From positions 1 through 37,864 of the forward strand of contig NZ_SLXE01000026.1 in the NCBI RefSeq assembly GCF_004341385.1: 37,864 nt of DNA. Reading direction: 5' to 3'. The stretch comes from Uruburuella suis (GTDB lineage: Bacteria; Pseudomonadota; Gammaproteobacteria; Burkholderiales; Neisseriaceae). How positions within the stretch are numbered: the stretch's first letter is position 1; the number at the start of each line of letters is the position of its first letter. Shown here piece after piece: positions 6,971-14,933 of this stretch. The notes under the pieces are model-generated. The model made no database searches and was not told the origin of the DNA. It saw only the letters and a list, made by a program, of their open reading frames with translations. The translations under genes and the position numbers were made by a program.

Positions 6971-8122
6971 ATGAACACATTATCAGAAGTTTACCTCACC
7001 CACAGCGCCGCTTTCCTGCCCAATGCGCCGGTGGGCAATGATGAAATGGAAGCGGTGCTGGGCATGGTGGGTGACACGCCTTCGCGTGTGCGGCAGATGA
7101 TTTTGCGCTCAAACGCCATCCGCAGCCGCCATTACGCCATCGATCCGGCCAGCCGTGCCGCCACCCACACCACGGCAGAGCTGGCCGCCGCTGCGGTGGA
7201 GGCTTTGTTTGCACAAGGTTTGCCGAAAAACGAAGTGGGCGCGCTGGCCTGCGGCACGTCTTATCCCGACCAGATTCTGCCCGGGCATGGCGTGATGGTG
7301 CACGGCCTTTTGCACGATGCGCCGCCTTATGAGGTGTTGAGCGCGGCGGGTGTGTGTGTGGCCGGTATGGCGGCGATGAAGTATGCCTATCATGCCGTGC
7401 GCACCGGCGAGCACCGCCGCGCTGTGGCCTGTGCGGCGGAAGCGGCCTCGGCGATTATGCGCAAAGAAGCGTTTCAGCCGGAAATCGATGTGAAAAAGCT
7501 GGCCGATGCCAAGCCCGATATTGCGTTTGAAAAAGATTTTCTGCGCTGGATGCTCTCCGATGGTGCCGGAGCCGTGTGTTTGAGCAACGCGCCGCTTTCA
7601 GATGGCCCATCGTTTAAAGTGCATTGGATCGAGCTGGTGTCGTATGCTAACGAAATGCCGCCCTGCATGTATGCCGGCGGCCAAATGCAAAACGGCGTGT
7701 TCAGCGGCTGGAAAGCGCACCGGCAAGCCTATTGCGATGCGCACAGCCTGATGAGCATCAAGCAGGATGTGAAGCTGCTCAATGAGCATATTGTCGGCTA
7801 CACGGTGGAAAAAGCGCTGCACCACACGCGCGCGCGCCACCCGCTAAACGCCGAAGAAGTGGCTTGGTTTCTGCCGCATTATTCTTCGGGCTATTTCCGC
7901 GACAAAGTGTATGCGGGACTGAAAAATGTGGGCTTTGAGCTGGGCTTTGAGAAATGGTTTACCAATCTGCCCGAAAAAGGCAACACCGGCTCGGCTTCGA
8001 TTTATATCATGCTTGATGAATTTATCCGCAGCGGCCGCGCGCAAAAAGGCGAGAAAATTTTGTGCTATATCCCCGAGAGCGGGCGCTTTTCATCTTGTTT
8101 TATGTTGCTCGAGGCCGTCTGA
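6971..8122 (+). CDS. DarB-like beta-ketoacyl-ACP synthase III family enzyme
   Basis: A 383-residue thiolase-fold condensing enzyme. The expected Cys-His-Asn triad is visible: Cys129 in SAAGVCVAGMAAMKYA, His303 in WFLPHYSSGYF and Asn338 in EKGNTGSASIY. It is longer than housekeeping FabH (about 320 residues), like the DarB ketosynthases that join two fatty-acid-derived chains. It follows the DarA-like gene by 24 bp. The last codons (GAG GCC GTC TGA) are an uptake sequence, and the next gene starts one base later. Ordinary fatty-acid initiation is less likely given its length and neighbours. Confidence 0.8.
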   Translation: MNTLSEVYLTHSAAFLPNAPVGNDEMEAVLGMVGDTPSRVRQMILRSNAIRSRHYAIDPASRAATHTTAELAAAAVEALFAQGLPKNEVGALACGTSYPDQILPGHGVMVHGLLHDAPPYEVLSAAGVCVAGMAAMKYAYHAVRTGEHRRAVACAAEAASAIMRKEAFQPEIDVKKLADAKPDIAFEKDFLRWMLSDGAGAVCLSNAPLSDGPSFKVHWIELVSYANEMPPCMYAGGQMQNGVFSGWKAHRQAYCDAHSLMSIKQDVKLLNEHIVGYTVEKALHHTRARHPLNAEEVAWFLPHYSSGYFRDKVYAGLKNVGFELGFEKWFTNLPEKGNTGSASIYIMLDEFIRSGRAQKGEKILCYIPESGRFSSCFMLLEAV

Positions 8123-8123
8123 A

Positions 8124-8534
8124 ATGGATGAAAAAGACATTCCCCAGCACGGCAGCAAAATTTTTGCCGGCCAGAAAAAAGTGGTGTATGCCACCCGCAA
8201 CGGCCATTATGTAGCAGGGCAGAGCAGCGGCTGGGATGATGAATCATTTGCCACCGAGCAGGCGGTGCAGGCGTTTGACGTGCAAACCGAAGCGGCTTGG
8301 CAGGCTTATCAGGCCGGCACGCATTCGGCGCTTTATTATCTGATGTGGCGCTACCGCCACGATGAAGCCAGCCTGGCCGCTGCCACCGGCCAATTCCGCT
8401 GGCAGCTGCGCCGCCATTTCCGCGTGGCCGTGTTTGCCAAAATCAGCGCCAAAACGCTGGCCAAATATGCCGAAGCTTTCCAATTAACCCCCGATGAAAT
8501 CCGCCAACCCCGCCATGAACACACCGCATTTTAA
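8124..8534 (+). CDS. Uncharacterised 136-residue protein of the DarA/DarB-like locus
   Basis: Family not recognised. It is predicted soluble, with no signal peptide or membrane segment. The first half is rich in Gly, Ser and acidic residues (SGWDDESFATEQAVQAF); the second half is basic and helical (YYLMWRYRHDEASLAAATGQ, then FRWQLRRHF and SAKTLAKYAEAFQLTPDEIR). The ATG comes one base after the ketosynthase stop, and its 3' end overlaps the next gene, so translational coupling is likely and the protein probably works with its neighbours. The start ATG is the last base of an uptake sequence plus TG. A scaffold, chaperone or regulatory role would fit equally well. Confidence 0.75.
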   Translation: MDEKDIPQHGSKIFAGQKKVVYATRNGHYVAGQSSGWDDESFATEQAVQAFDVQTEAAWQAYQAGTHSALYYLMWRYRHDEASLAAATGQFRWQLRRHFRVAVFAKISAKTLAKYAEAFQLTPDEIRQPRHEHTAF

Positions 8535-9528
8535 CCACCGGCAAACCGCTCATTGCGAAAGCGGCGTGATGTCGGCACTTTTGCGCCACCACGGCCTGGA
8601 TTTCAACGAAGCCATGGTGTTCGGCCTCGCTTCGGCGCTTAGCTTTGCCTATATTCCGCTGGTGAAAATGGCCGGCATGCCGCTGATTGCCTACCGCACG
8701 CTGCCCAAAAGCATTATCCGCCGCACAAGCCGCGCGCTCGGCCTGCGGCTGCAGATGCAGAAATTTGCCCGCCCCGAAGCGGGCATGGCCGCGCTCGATC
8801 GGGCGCTGGATGAAGGCGCGCTGGTGGGGCTGCAAACATCGGTGTATTGGCTGCCTTATTTTCCTGCGGAAATGCGTTTTCATTTCAATGCGCACAATCT
8901 TTTGGTATATGGCCGCGATGGTGATGATTATTTGATCAGCGACCCGGTGTTTGAAAACGTGCAGCGCTGCAGCCGCCAAGATTTACAGCGCGCCCGTTTT
9001 GCCAAAGGCGCGCTGGCGGCCAAGGGCTTGATGTATTGCGTGGATGCGGCGCACATGCCGTCTGAAAGCGGGCTGGACATGCGCGGCATCATCCGGCAGG
9101 CTTTGTTGAAAAACGCCCGCCAAATGCTGCCGCCGGTGTGGTTTGCCGGCGTGCGCGGCATGGGCACGCTGGCGGCCAAAATCGAGGCGCTGCCCCGCAG
9201 CACCGACGAAGCTTATGGCAAGCTTTATCTCGGCCACATTGTGCGCATGCAGGAAGAAATCGGCACCGGTGGCGCGGGTTTTCGCTATATCTACGCTTAT
9301 TTTCTCGAGCAGGCCGCCGAGCGCCTGAATGCGCCCAAGCTGCAAAGCTGCTCGGCAGAAATGACCGCTATCGGCGATGAATGGCGCACCTTTGCCAGCT
9401 TGGCCGTGCGCCAATGCCGCAAGCCCAAAAGCGGCGGCTATGCAGAAGTGGCCGCCAAGCTGCGCGAAATCGCCAGGCAAGAAGAAGCTTTGTGGCGCGA
9501 AATCAAACGCGTGGCGGCGGATTTGTAA
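8515..9528 (+). CDS. BtrH_N/DUF4872-type protein (putative acyl/peptidyl transferase)
   Basis: A 337-residue cytoplasmic protein. The N-terminus HRQTAHCESGVMSALLRHHG, with a conserved Cys, then Gly and aromatic residues and HNLLVYGRDGDDYLISDPVF further on, resembles papain-like BtrH N-terminal domains; BtrH moves an acyl group from a carrier protein in butirosin synthesis. Candidate catalytic residues are the Cys in AHCESG and the His in FNAHNLLVYG, followed by Asp. The C-terminal half is helical, as in DUF4872. I chose ATG 8515 over ATG 8494 because the family motif follows closely and the overlap with the upstream gene is shorter; neither has a clear ribosome site. It would be the releasing or transferring step of the locus, by inference. 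Confidence 0.72.
   Translation: MNTPHFNHRQTAHCESGVMSALLRHHGLDFNEAMVFGLASALSFAYIPLVKMAGMPLIAYRTLPKSIIRRTSRALGLRLQMQKFARPEAGMAALDRALDEGALVGLQTSVYWLPYFPAEMRFHFNAHNLLVYGRDGDDYLISDPVFENVQRCSRQDLQRARFAKGALAAKGLMYCVDAAHMPSESGLDMRGIIRQALLKNARQMLPPVWFAGVRGMGTLAAKIEALPRSTDEAYGKLYLGHIVRMQEEIGTGGAGFRYIYAYFLEQAAERLNAPKLQSCSAEMTAIGDEWRTFASLAVRQCRKPKSGGYAEVAAKLREIARQEEALWREIKRVAADL
9055..9066 (+). other. AT-dialect DNA uptake sequence
   Basis: ATGCCGTCTGAA is the exact meningococcal/gonococcal AT-DUS, whereas nearly all others here are AGGCCGTCTGAA. It is inside the BtrH-type gene and encodes part of HMPSES. Confidence 0.85.
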
Positions 9529-9567
9529 GTTGGATTAGGCTGTGGCAAAGGCCGTCTGAAAGGTTTC

Positions 9568-9671
9568 ATACCCATTCGAAAAAATAAGCTAACTGCGTTG
9601 GCTCGCCTAGCCGTGCTATCTGTGCTGTCGCAGGCTTCCGTCTTGTAAGCTTACTTTTTTTGAATGAGCAT
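9568..9671 (+). repeat. Correia-like element, copy 1
   Basis: A 104-bp element running from ATACCCATTCGAAAAAATAA to its near-complement ending TTTTTTTGAATGAGCAT. The core holds GTTGGCTCGCCTAGCCGTGC and a TATCTGTGCTGT motif like the inner part of neisserial Correia repeats. It lies in direct orientation 8 bp before copy 2, between the BtrH-type gene and the convergent phosphate transporter gene. Confidence 0.85.
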
Positions 9672-9679
9672 TACGCCTT

Positions 9680-9783
9680 ATACCAATCCAAAAAAATAAC
9701 CTAACTTCGTTGTCTCGCCTAGCCGTACTATCTGTACTGTCTTCGGCTCGCCGCCTTGTTAGCTTACTTTTTTGAATTGGTAT
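9680..9783 (+). repeat. Correia-like element, copy 2
   Basis: A 104-bp element in the same orientation as copy 1. It starts ATACCAATCCAAAAAAATAA and ends ACTTTTTTGAATTGGTAT. Its core (GTACTATCTGTACTGT and CGGCTCGCCGCCTTGTTAGC) is close to the complement of copy 5. The two ends can pair as imperfect terminal inverted repeats of about 26 bp. Confidence 0.9.
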
Positions 9784-9805
9784 TATTTTATGTTTGGCAT
9801 AAATG

Positions 9806-9843
9806 AAAAAACCGCCGGTGCGCTTGGCAACAGGCGGTTTTTT
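9806..9843 (-). terminator. Rho-independent terminator of the phosphate transporter gene
   Basis: AAAAAACCGCC and GGCGGTTTTTT form an 11-bp stem with a 16-base loop, 27 bp past the minus-strand stop. The flanking A and T tracts make it usable from both directions, in keeping with convergent genes. Confidence 0.85.
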
Positions 9844-9870
9844 GCAGATGAATTGAAATGGGTGATAAGG

Positions 9871-11448
9871 TTAAAACACCGCGCGCAGGCCGAGAAAGCA
9901 GATAACGGCAAGGCTGGCGGCTGCCGGCAGGGTAATCACCCAAGCTAAGCCGATCGGCTTCATCAGCGCCCAGTTGGCGTTGCGGTTGACCAAGCCGATG
10001 CCCAAAACTGCGCCTACCAAGATGTGGGTGCTCGACACAGGCAAGCCCATCAACGAAGCCATCATCACCACGGCAGCAGCAGAGAGCTCGGCGGTAAAGC
10101 CTGAAGAGGGGTGCATTTTGGCCAAGTTGGTGCCCACGGTTTGAATCACTTCTTTGCCGATAAACCACAAGCCCACAATCAAGGCAACGCCAAACGTGAG
10201 CATGGCCACGGGCGGAATCGGTGATTGCGAGTTGATGTCGCCGGTGCGCAACACATCCATAATCGCGGCAAACGGGCCGATGGCATTGGCAATGTCGTTG
10301 GCGCCGTGGCTAAAGGCGAAGCCGGCGGCTGTAAATACCTGCATCCAGCTGAACATCAAAAACGTGGATTTGCCCAAATCTTTGCGTTTTAAGGTTTTGG
10401 CATAGATAAAGGTGGCCATCCAAATGGCGGCGCCGATCATGAAAATGGTGAGGAAGCTGGAGAGTGTGCTCATGCCCAAATGCAGATTTTTCAAACCTTT
10501 GAAAATCAGCATAGAGGAAATCATCATGCCGCCGATGGCAGCAATAATCGGTACCCAGGAATGCAGGGCTTTATAGGCATCGATGCCGCTTTTGCGGTGG
10601 TCGATATCATAAAGGCCTTTATAATAAGAAGATTCCAGCTCGCTCGGGTCAAAATCGGCATCGCCGTAGATTTGTGCATCGCGCGCCATGGCAGAGGCGC
10701 ATTCGATTTTTTCTGATTCGCTCAAGCCTTCGAAATATGCACGGTGCTGCTCTTTATAGGCTTTTTTCTCTTGCTTGATGGCTTTCAGATTTTCTTCCGC
10801 GCTGGTGTTGTAGTCGAGCACATGCTTTTTGATTTGGCTAAACAGCAAGTAAGAAACCAGGCCGCCAAGCACGGGAGAAAGCACCCACGAAGCGGCGATT
10901 TCCGCCATTTTCGGCCATTGGATCAGCGCAAAAGCATCGCCGCCTTCGCTGATAAAGCCCAAGCACAGCGCGCTGCCGACAATGCCGCCGATAATGGCAT
11001 GCGTGGTGGATACGGGCCAGCCGCGTTTGGTGGCAAACAGCAGCCACAGCGCGGCTGCCAGCAAGGCAGACATCATGATATACACAAACTGTATTGGCTC
11101 GAGATTCATCCCGTTTAGATCAATCAGGCCTTTGCGGATGGTGTCAGTCACTTCGCCGCCGGCAATCACCGCGCCGCTCACTTCGAAAATCGCGGCAATC
11201 AGCAAGGCTTGCGGAATGGTTAAAGTGCCCGCGCCCACGCTGGTGCCGAATGAGTTGGCCACATCGTTGCCGCCGATGTTGAACGCCATAAACACGCCGA
11301 ATAAAGTGGCCAGCAAAAACAGTGTAGTATGGTTATTTCCGGTGTAGCCCAAGCCCCAAACGATAAAATAGCCGACCATGCCGATAAGCAGGGCGGCAAA
11401 GATAAAATTCAGTTTTGTCATGGATGCAGTGGATTGGGACTGAGCCAT
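9871..11448 (-). CDS. pit: PiT-family inorganic phosphate transporter
   Basis: A 525-residue inner-membrane protein that takes up phosphate, usually as a metal-phosphate complex driven by protons. The duplicated PiT signature is visible twice: MAFNIGGNDVANSFGTSVGA near residue 55 and AFSHGANDIANAIGPFAAIM near residue 380. Roughly ten hydrophobic segments are split by a charged cytoplasmic loop (about residues 210-290, EENLKAIKQEKKAYKEQ). Both substrate half-sites look intact. AAGGAAA precedes the ATG at a good distance. It is transcribed alone and convergent with the biosynthetic locus. A PitA-type role is the best fit; there is no PhoU-like partner gene beside it. Confidence 0.92.
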   Translation of the reverse strand: MAQSQSTASMTKLNFIFAALLIGMVGYFIVWGLGYTGNNHTTLFLLATLFGVFMAFNIGGNDVANSFGTSVGAGTLTIPQALLIAAIFEVSGAVIAGGEVTDTIRKGLIDLNGMNLEPIQFVYIMMSALLAAALWLLFATKRGWPVSTTHAIIGGIVGSALCLGFISEGGDAFALIQWPKMAEIAASWVLSPVLGGLVSYLLFSQIKKHVLDYNTSAEENLKAIKQEKKAYKEQHRAYFEGLSESEKIECASAMARDAQIYGDADFDPSELESSYYKGLYDIDHRKSGIDAYKALHSWVPIIAAIGGMMISSMLIFKGLKNLHLGMSTLSSFLTIFMIGAAIWMATFIYAKTLKRKDLGKSTFLMFSWMQVFTAAGFAFSHGANDIANAIGPFAAIMDVLRTGDINSQSPIPPVAMLTFGVALIVGLWFIGKEVIQTVGTNLAKMHPSSGFTAELSAAAVVMMASLMGLPVSSTHILVGAVLGIGLVNRNANWALMKPIGLAWVITLPAAASLAVICFLGLRAVF

Positions 11449-11719
11449 GTGGTGTTTCCTTGTATAGATAATATGAAGTAGCTTAAAAATTCTTTTTATA
11501 TTTTAATCCATTTTGATGATAAATATGTGACAGGTACCAAAATTTCCTTGTAAATAGCGCTTTTGTGGCGCGATAGCGGCAAGGCTGAACGGCTGTCGCA
11601 ACAATAAGGGTGTTTGCAGCAGGTTTGGCAAGAAAAAAGCTGTATCCGGGCGGCCGTGTGCGCTTTGCGTTAAAATCGAAACATAAATTGTGCGGCTAAG
11701 GCCGTCTGAAAGGAAAACA
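11449..11719. other. Divergent intergenic region pit/thiE
   Basis: The half next to pit is AT-rich and should hold the pit promoter (TAAAAT-type boxes on the minus strand, no clear consensus). The half next to thiE carries an uptake sequence at 11699-11711. No gene, and no recognisable TPP riboswitch: I looked for the thi-box core and did not see it. Confidence 0.45.
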
Positions 11720-12343
11720 ATGCAAGCATTATCATTTAAACCGGTGCGGCAGCCTTTGCGCTTTTATGCGGTGGTGCCTGATGCAGATTGGGTGGAGCGG
11801 ATGGTGCAAGCAGGTGCCGATACGGTGCAATTGCGCAATAAAACCTTGCAAGGAGCCGCTTTGCGGGCAGAAATCGAGCGTTGCGTGGCCGCTTGCGCCG
11901 GCACGCAAACGCAGCTGTTTATCAACGATTATTGGCAGCAAGCCATTGAAGCCGGCGCTTACGGCGTGCATTTGGGGCAGGAAGATATGGACGATGCCGA
12001 TTTGGCCGCCATCGCTCGCGCAGGCTTGCGTTTGGGCTTGAGCACGCATTCGGTGGCCGAGCTGGATCGTGCGCTGGCGGTGCGGCCGAGCTATGTGGCC
12101 AGCGGCGCGGTGTTTCCGACCACCACCAAGCAAATGCCGACTGCGCCGCAAGGGCTGGACAATCTGCGCCGCTATGTGGCACAAGCCGGCAACACGCCTG
12201 TGGTGGCCATTGGCGGGATTGATTTGCACAACGCTGCCGAAGTGCTGGCCGCCGGTGCGGCTTCGCTGGCGGTGGTGCGCGCGGTAACGGAAGCCGCCGA
12301 TCCGGCCGCTGCGGTGAAAGCTTTTCAGGCTTTGTGGGCTTAA
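11720..12343 (+). CDS. thiE: Thiamine-phosphate synthase
   Basis: A 207-residue TIM-barrel enzyme that joins the pyrimidine (HMP-PP) and thiazole (THZ-P) halves of thiamine in the cytoplasm. Family marks are VQLRNKTLQG (diphosphate-binding Arg/Lys), LFINDYWQQAIEAGAYGVHLGQEDMDD, SHSV-like LGLSTHSVAEL, YVASGAVFPTTTKQ and VVAIGGI. The length is normal. A longer frame from GTG 11690 exists, but AAAGGAAAACA just before ATG 11720 supports this start. No other thi gene is adjacent, so it is a single-gene unit ended by a terminator hairpin. Confidence 0.93.
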   Translation: MQALSFKPVRQPLRFYAVVPDADWVERMVQAGADTVQLRNKTLQGAALRAEIERCVAACAGTQTQLFINDYWQQAIEAGAYGVHLGQEDMDDADLAAIARAGLRLGLSTHSVAELDRALAVRPSYVASGAVFPTTTKQMPTAPQGLDNLRRYVAQAGNTPVVAIGGIDLHNAAEVLAAGAASLAVVRAVTEAADPAAAVKAFQALWA

Positions 12344-12363
12344 AGTATTTTCTGTAATATCAC

Positions 12364-12392
12364 AGGCCGTCTGAAAATGTTTCAGACGGCCT
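12364..12392. terminator. Inverted pair of DNA uptake sequences after thiE
   Basis: AGGCCGTCTGAAA and its complement with a 3-base loop, 20 bp past the thiE stop. Confidence 0.75.
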
Positions 12393-12580
12393 TGGGTTTG
12401 TGAAATAAAATACGCATGCTGATTTTTGCAAAATTAGTTATATGTTTGAAAAATAAGGAAATAAAATCTTATTTTAATGGTGCGGATTGTGTAGGATGCC
12501 GTTTCAACCTGTGTGGCTGTTTACTTTATTTTTATGGTATGAGGCTCGGCTTGAAACAAAGCCGCTGCATAATGATGCGA

Positions 12581-12616
12581 AAAGGCCGTCTGAAAAATAT
12601 TCAGACGGCCTTTTTT
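12581..12616. terminator. Inverted pair of DNA uptake sequences after yidC
   Basis: AAAGGCCGTCTGAA and its complement, followed by a T-tract on the plus strand and preceded by A residues, 20 bp past the minus-strand yidC stop. The 190 bp between this and the previous hairpin contain no supported gene. Confidence 0.75.
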
Positions 12617-12636
12617 AGGTGATTGCTTAATGCAGA

Positions 12637-14286
12637 TTAAGGCACTACCACGCCATTTTTGCGCTGTTTTTCAATGGTTTTGTTGATATACCATTGTTGG
12701 GCGATGGTCAAAATATTGTTGACCACCCAGTAGAGCACGAGACCTGCGGGGAAGAAGAAAAACATCACCGAGAAAATCACCGGCATCAGTTTCATCATTT
12801 TCGCCTGCAGAGGGTCGGTTGGCGGCGGGTTGAGCGAGGTTTGGATAAACATGGTGATGGCCATGATAATCGGCAGGATAAACCAAGGGTCGGGGCGGCT
12901 CAGGTCGGTAATCCAACCGATCCACGGCGCTTGGCGCAGCTCTACCGATGTGAAAATCGCCCAATACAAGCCGATAAACACCGGAATTTGCAGCAGCATC
13001 GGCAGGCAGCCGCCGAGCGGGTTGATTTTTTCATCTTTATACATCTTCATCATGGCTTGTTGCAGCGCCATGCGGTCGTCGCCGTATTTCTCTTTCAGTG
13101 ATTGCAGGCGCGGCGCCACGGCGCGCATTTTTGCCATCGAGCGGTAAGAGGCATTGGTGAGCGGATAGAGCACGGCTTTCACAATAATGGTGAGCAACAC
13201 AATCGCCCAGCCCCAGTTGCTGACATAATCGTGCAGCTTGTTCAGCAGCCAAAACAGCGGTGAGGCGAAAATATGCACTTTGCCATAATCTTTGGCCAAT
13301 TGCAGATTGTCGGCCACTTGGCTGATTACGCTGGTGGTTTGCGGACCGGCATAGAGCTCAATCGGGAAATCCAGTGTGGCACCGGCGGCAATTTCAGGCA
13401 GCGGCACACGGGCGCCTGCTGAATAAAGATTGTCGCTACGGCGGCTGATGTCGATTTGACAAGCGCCGTTGGTGCACACGCTGGTGCCGTCTTTCGGCTG
13501 CAAAATCCAGGTCGACATAAAATAATGCTGAATCATGCCCACCCAGCCCGAATCGGTGCGGCGCACATATTCGGCTTGGTCGCGGCCGGATTTGAAATCA
13601 TCGTCTAAATCGCTGAAGGTCACTTTTTCAAATTTTCCGCTCGGTGTGTAGAGAACGGGGCCGGTGTAGGTGTGGTTGAAATAGCCTTCGCCATCGGGTT
13701 TGCTGCTGTCGCGCAGCATGCGGTAGGCCGCATCCAGCTTCACCGGCTGGCCGCTTTGGTTGGTGATATCGAAGCGGATATTGATTAAATAGCTGCCTTT
13801 ATTGAAGGTGTAAACCTTGTCGATTTTCAGGCCGTTGGTTTCCGGCGCACTCAGGCGCACTTCCACTTGGTCGCCGGAGAGCGTGTATTGCTTTTGCGGC
13901 GCTTGAAACGGCACATCTTTCAAAAGCAGCTGGCCGTTGGCATTGAGCAGGTCGGATTGGGCGACATAGGTGTAGGCTTTGCTGTCGTCAAACAGCACAA
14001 AATCTTTGCCTTCATCGCTGCTGGCGTTGTATTTCAGCAAATACAGCGCGCGCAAATCGCCGCTTTTCTCATCAATCACGGCTTTTACCGTGTCGGTGGT
14101 CACCGTGATCGGGGTGATGGGGCTGAGCGTCGCTTCTTGAGCCGTATTATTGGCCGGGGCGGTTTGCTGTTGGCTTTGTGCGGCCTGTTGTGCGGCAGTC
14201 GGCTTCGGGCTGGGGAACATTTGCTCCCAGCCGAGCAGAATCAGCAGCGCAAGGCTGAAAAAAACCATTAGTCGTTTGAAATCCAT
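12637..14286 (-). CDS. yidC: Membrane protein insertase YidC
   Basis: A 549-residue inner-membrane insertase and chaperone that works alone or with SecYEG. An N-terminal anchor (MDFKRLMVFFSLALLILLGW) is followed by the Gln/Ala/Pro-rich linker and a large periplasmic beta domain (about residues 55-340). The conserved core of five membrane segments includes the substrate-binding Arg in NASYRSMAKMRAVAPRL, then CLPMLLQIPVFIGLYWAI and FFFPAGLVLYWVVNN. AGGAAAAACT before ATG 14286 fixes the start; upstream in-frame codons (including an uptake sequence read as RPSE) are not part of it. It sits in the conserved rpmH-rnpA-yidD-yidC order. Confidence 0.96.
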   Translation of the reverse strand: MDFKRLMVFFSLALLILLGWEQMFPSPKPTAAQQAAQSQQQTAPANNTAQEATLSPITPITVTTDTVKAVIDEKSGDLRALYLLKYNASSDEGKDFVLFDDSKAYTYVAQSDLLNANGQLLLKDVPFQAPQKQYTLSGDQVEVRLSAPETNGLKIDKVYTFNKGSYLINIRFDITNQSGQPVKLDAAYRMLRDSSKPDGEGYFNHTYTGPVLYTPSGKFEKVTFSDLDDDFKSGRDQAEYVRRTDSGWVGMIQHYFMSTWILQPKDGTSVCTNGACQIDISRRSDNLYSAGARVPLPEIAAGATLDFPIELYAGPQTTSVISQVADNLQLAKDYGKVHIFASPLFWLLNKLHDYVSNWGWAIVLLTIIVKAVLYPLTNASYRSMAKMRAVAPRLQSLKEKYGDDRMALQQAMMKMYKDEKINPLGGCLPMLLQIPVFIGLYWAIFTSVELRQAPWIGWITDLSRPDPWFILPIIMAITMFIQTSLNPPPTDPLQAKMMKLMPVIFSVMFFFFPAGLVLYWVVNNILTIAQQWYINKTIEKQRKNGVVVP

Positions 14287-14375
14287 AGTTTTTCCTGATG
14301 GTGCTTGTGGTAATGGGTTGAGGTGTCTTTCAGACGGCCTCATTAAAACGCTATAAAATAACAGATAAACGCGGC

Positions 14376-14594
14376 TTACGGAACAGGGTCATGCCCGCTG
14401 CCGCCAAAAGGATGGCAACGGGCAATGCGCTTGAGTGCCAACCAGCCGCCTTTGAATGCGCCGTGTTTGCTCACGGCTTCCACCGCATATTGCGAGCAGG
14501 TGGGGGTGTAGCGGCAGCGTGGCGGCAGCATCGGGCTGATGGCATATTGGTAAAACCGGATCAGCAACAGCATCAGCCGGGCCGGGATATTCAT
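14376..14594 (-). CDS. yidD: Membrane protein insertion efficiency factor YidD
   Basis: A 72-residue small protein associated with the inner membrane that helps YidC-dependent insertion. The family signature is clear: LLIRFYQYAISPMLPPRCRY followed by TPTCSQYAVEAVSKHGAFKG and RCHPFGGSGHDPVP, with the three conserved cysteines. Its start overlaps the end of rnpA by 4 bases (ATGA-type overlap), typical of translational coupling. It lies between rnpA and yidC as in most bacteria. Confidence 0.95.
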   Translation of the reverse strand: MNIPARLMLLLIRFYQYAISPMLPPRCRYTPTCSQYAVEAVSKHGAFKGGWLALKRIARCHPFGGSGHDPVP

Positions 14595-14932
14595 TTTTTC
14601 ACCCGCATCAATTGCGCCAATTCTGTGCGCGCATCGGCGGCATTGCTGCGGTCGAAACGCTGTCGTACGCGCACCACAAAATCATGCGGCGGCAGCTCGT
14701 GGCGGTGCAGGCGGAACCATTCCCGAATCACGCGCTTCATATAATTGCGCGCATTGGCGCGTTTGGCGGCTTTTTTGCTGACCACAAGCCCCAAGCGTGC
14801 ATGCTCAAAGCCGTTGTTTTCAGATTGTAAAACCTGCAACAGTAGGCGGCTGCGCTGCTTGCGCAATGCAAAAACGGATGAAAAATCATCCGTTTTTAAT
14901 AAGCGATACTGTTTGCCAAAGCGCGCGTTCAC
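14591..14932 (-). CDS. rnpA: Ribonuclease P protein component
   Basis: A 113-residue basic protein that binds the RNase P RNA and helps mature tRNA 5' ends. The RNR-like signature is visible as KRANARNYMKRVIREWFRLH; the N-terminal FGKQYRLLKTDDFSSVFALR is typical of neisserial RnpA. I chose GTG 14932, one base after the rpmH stop, because it gives the family N-terminus; the longer frame from 14965 would run through rpmH. It is cotranscribed with rpmH. Confidence 0.92.
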   Translation of the reverse strand: MNARFGKQYRLLKTDDFSSVFALRKQRSRLLLQVLQSENNGFEHARLGLVVSKKAAKRANARNYMKRVIREWFRLHRHELPPHDFVVRVRQRFDRSNAADARTELAQLMRVKK

Positions 14933-14933
14933 C

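Noticed and set aside
9568..9783. Tandem units taken as an att site or integron array
   Set aside because: No integrase is near, and single copies of the same unit occur at three other unrelated sites, so it is a dispersed repeat.
11600..11719. TPP riboswitch upstream of thiE
   Set aside because: The conserved thi-box core is not visible and the leader is short.
12416..12622. 68-codon frame between thiE and yidC
   Set aside because: It runs into the paired uptake-sequence terminator and has no ribosome site or similarity.
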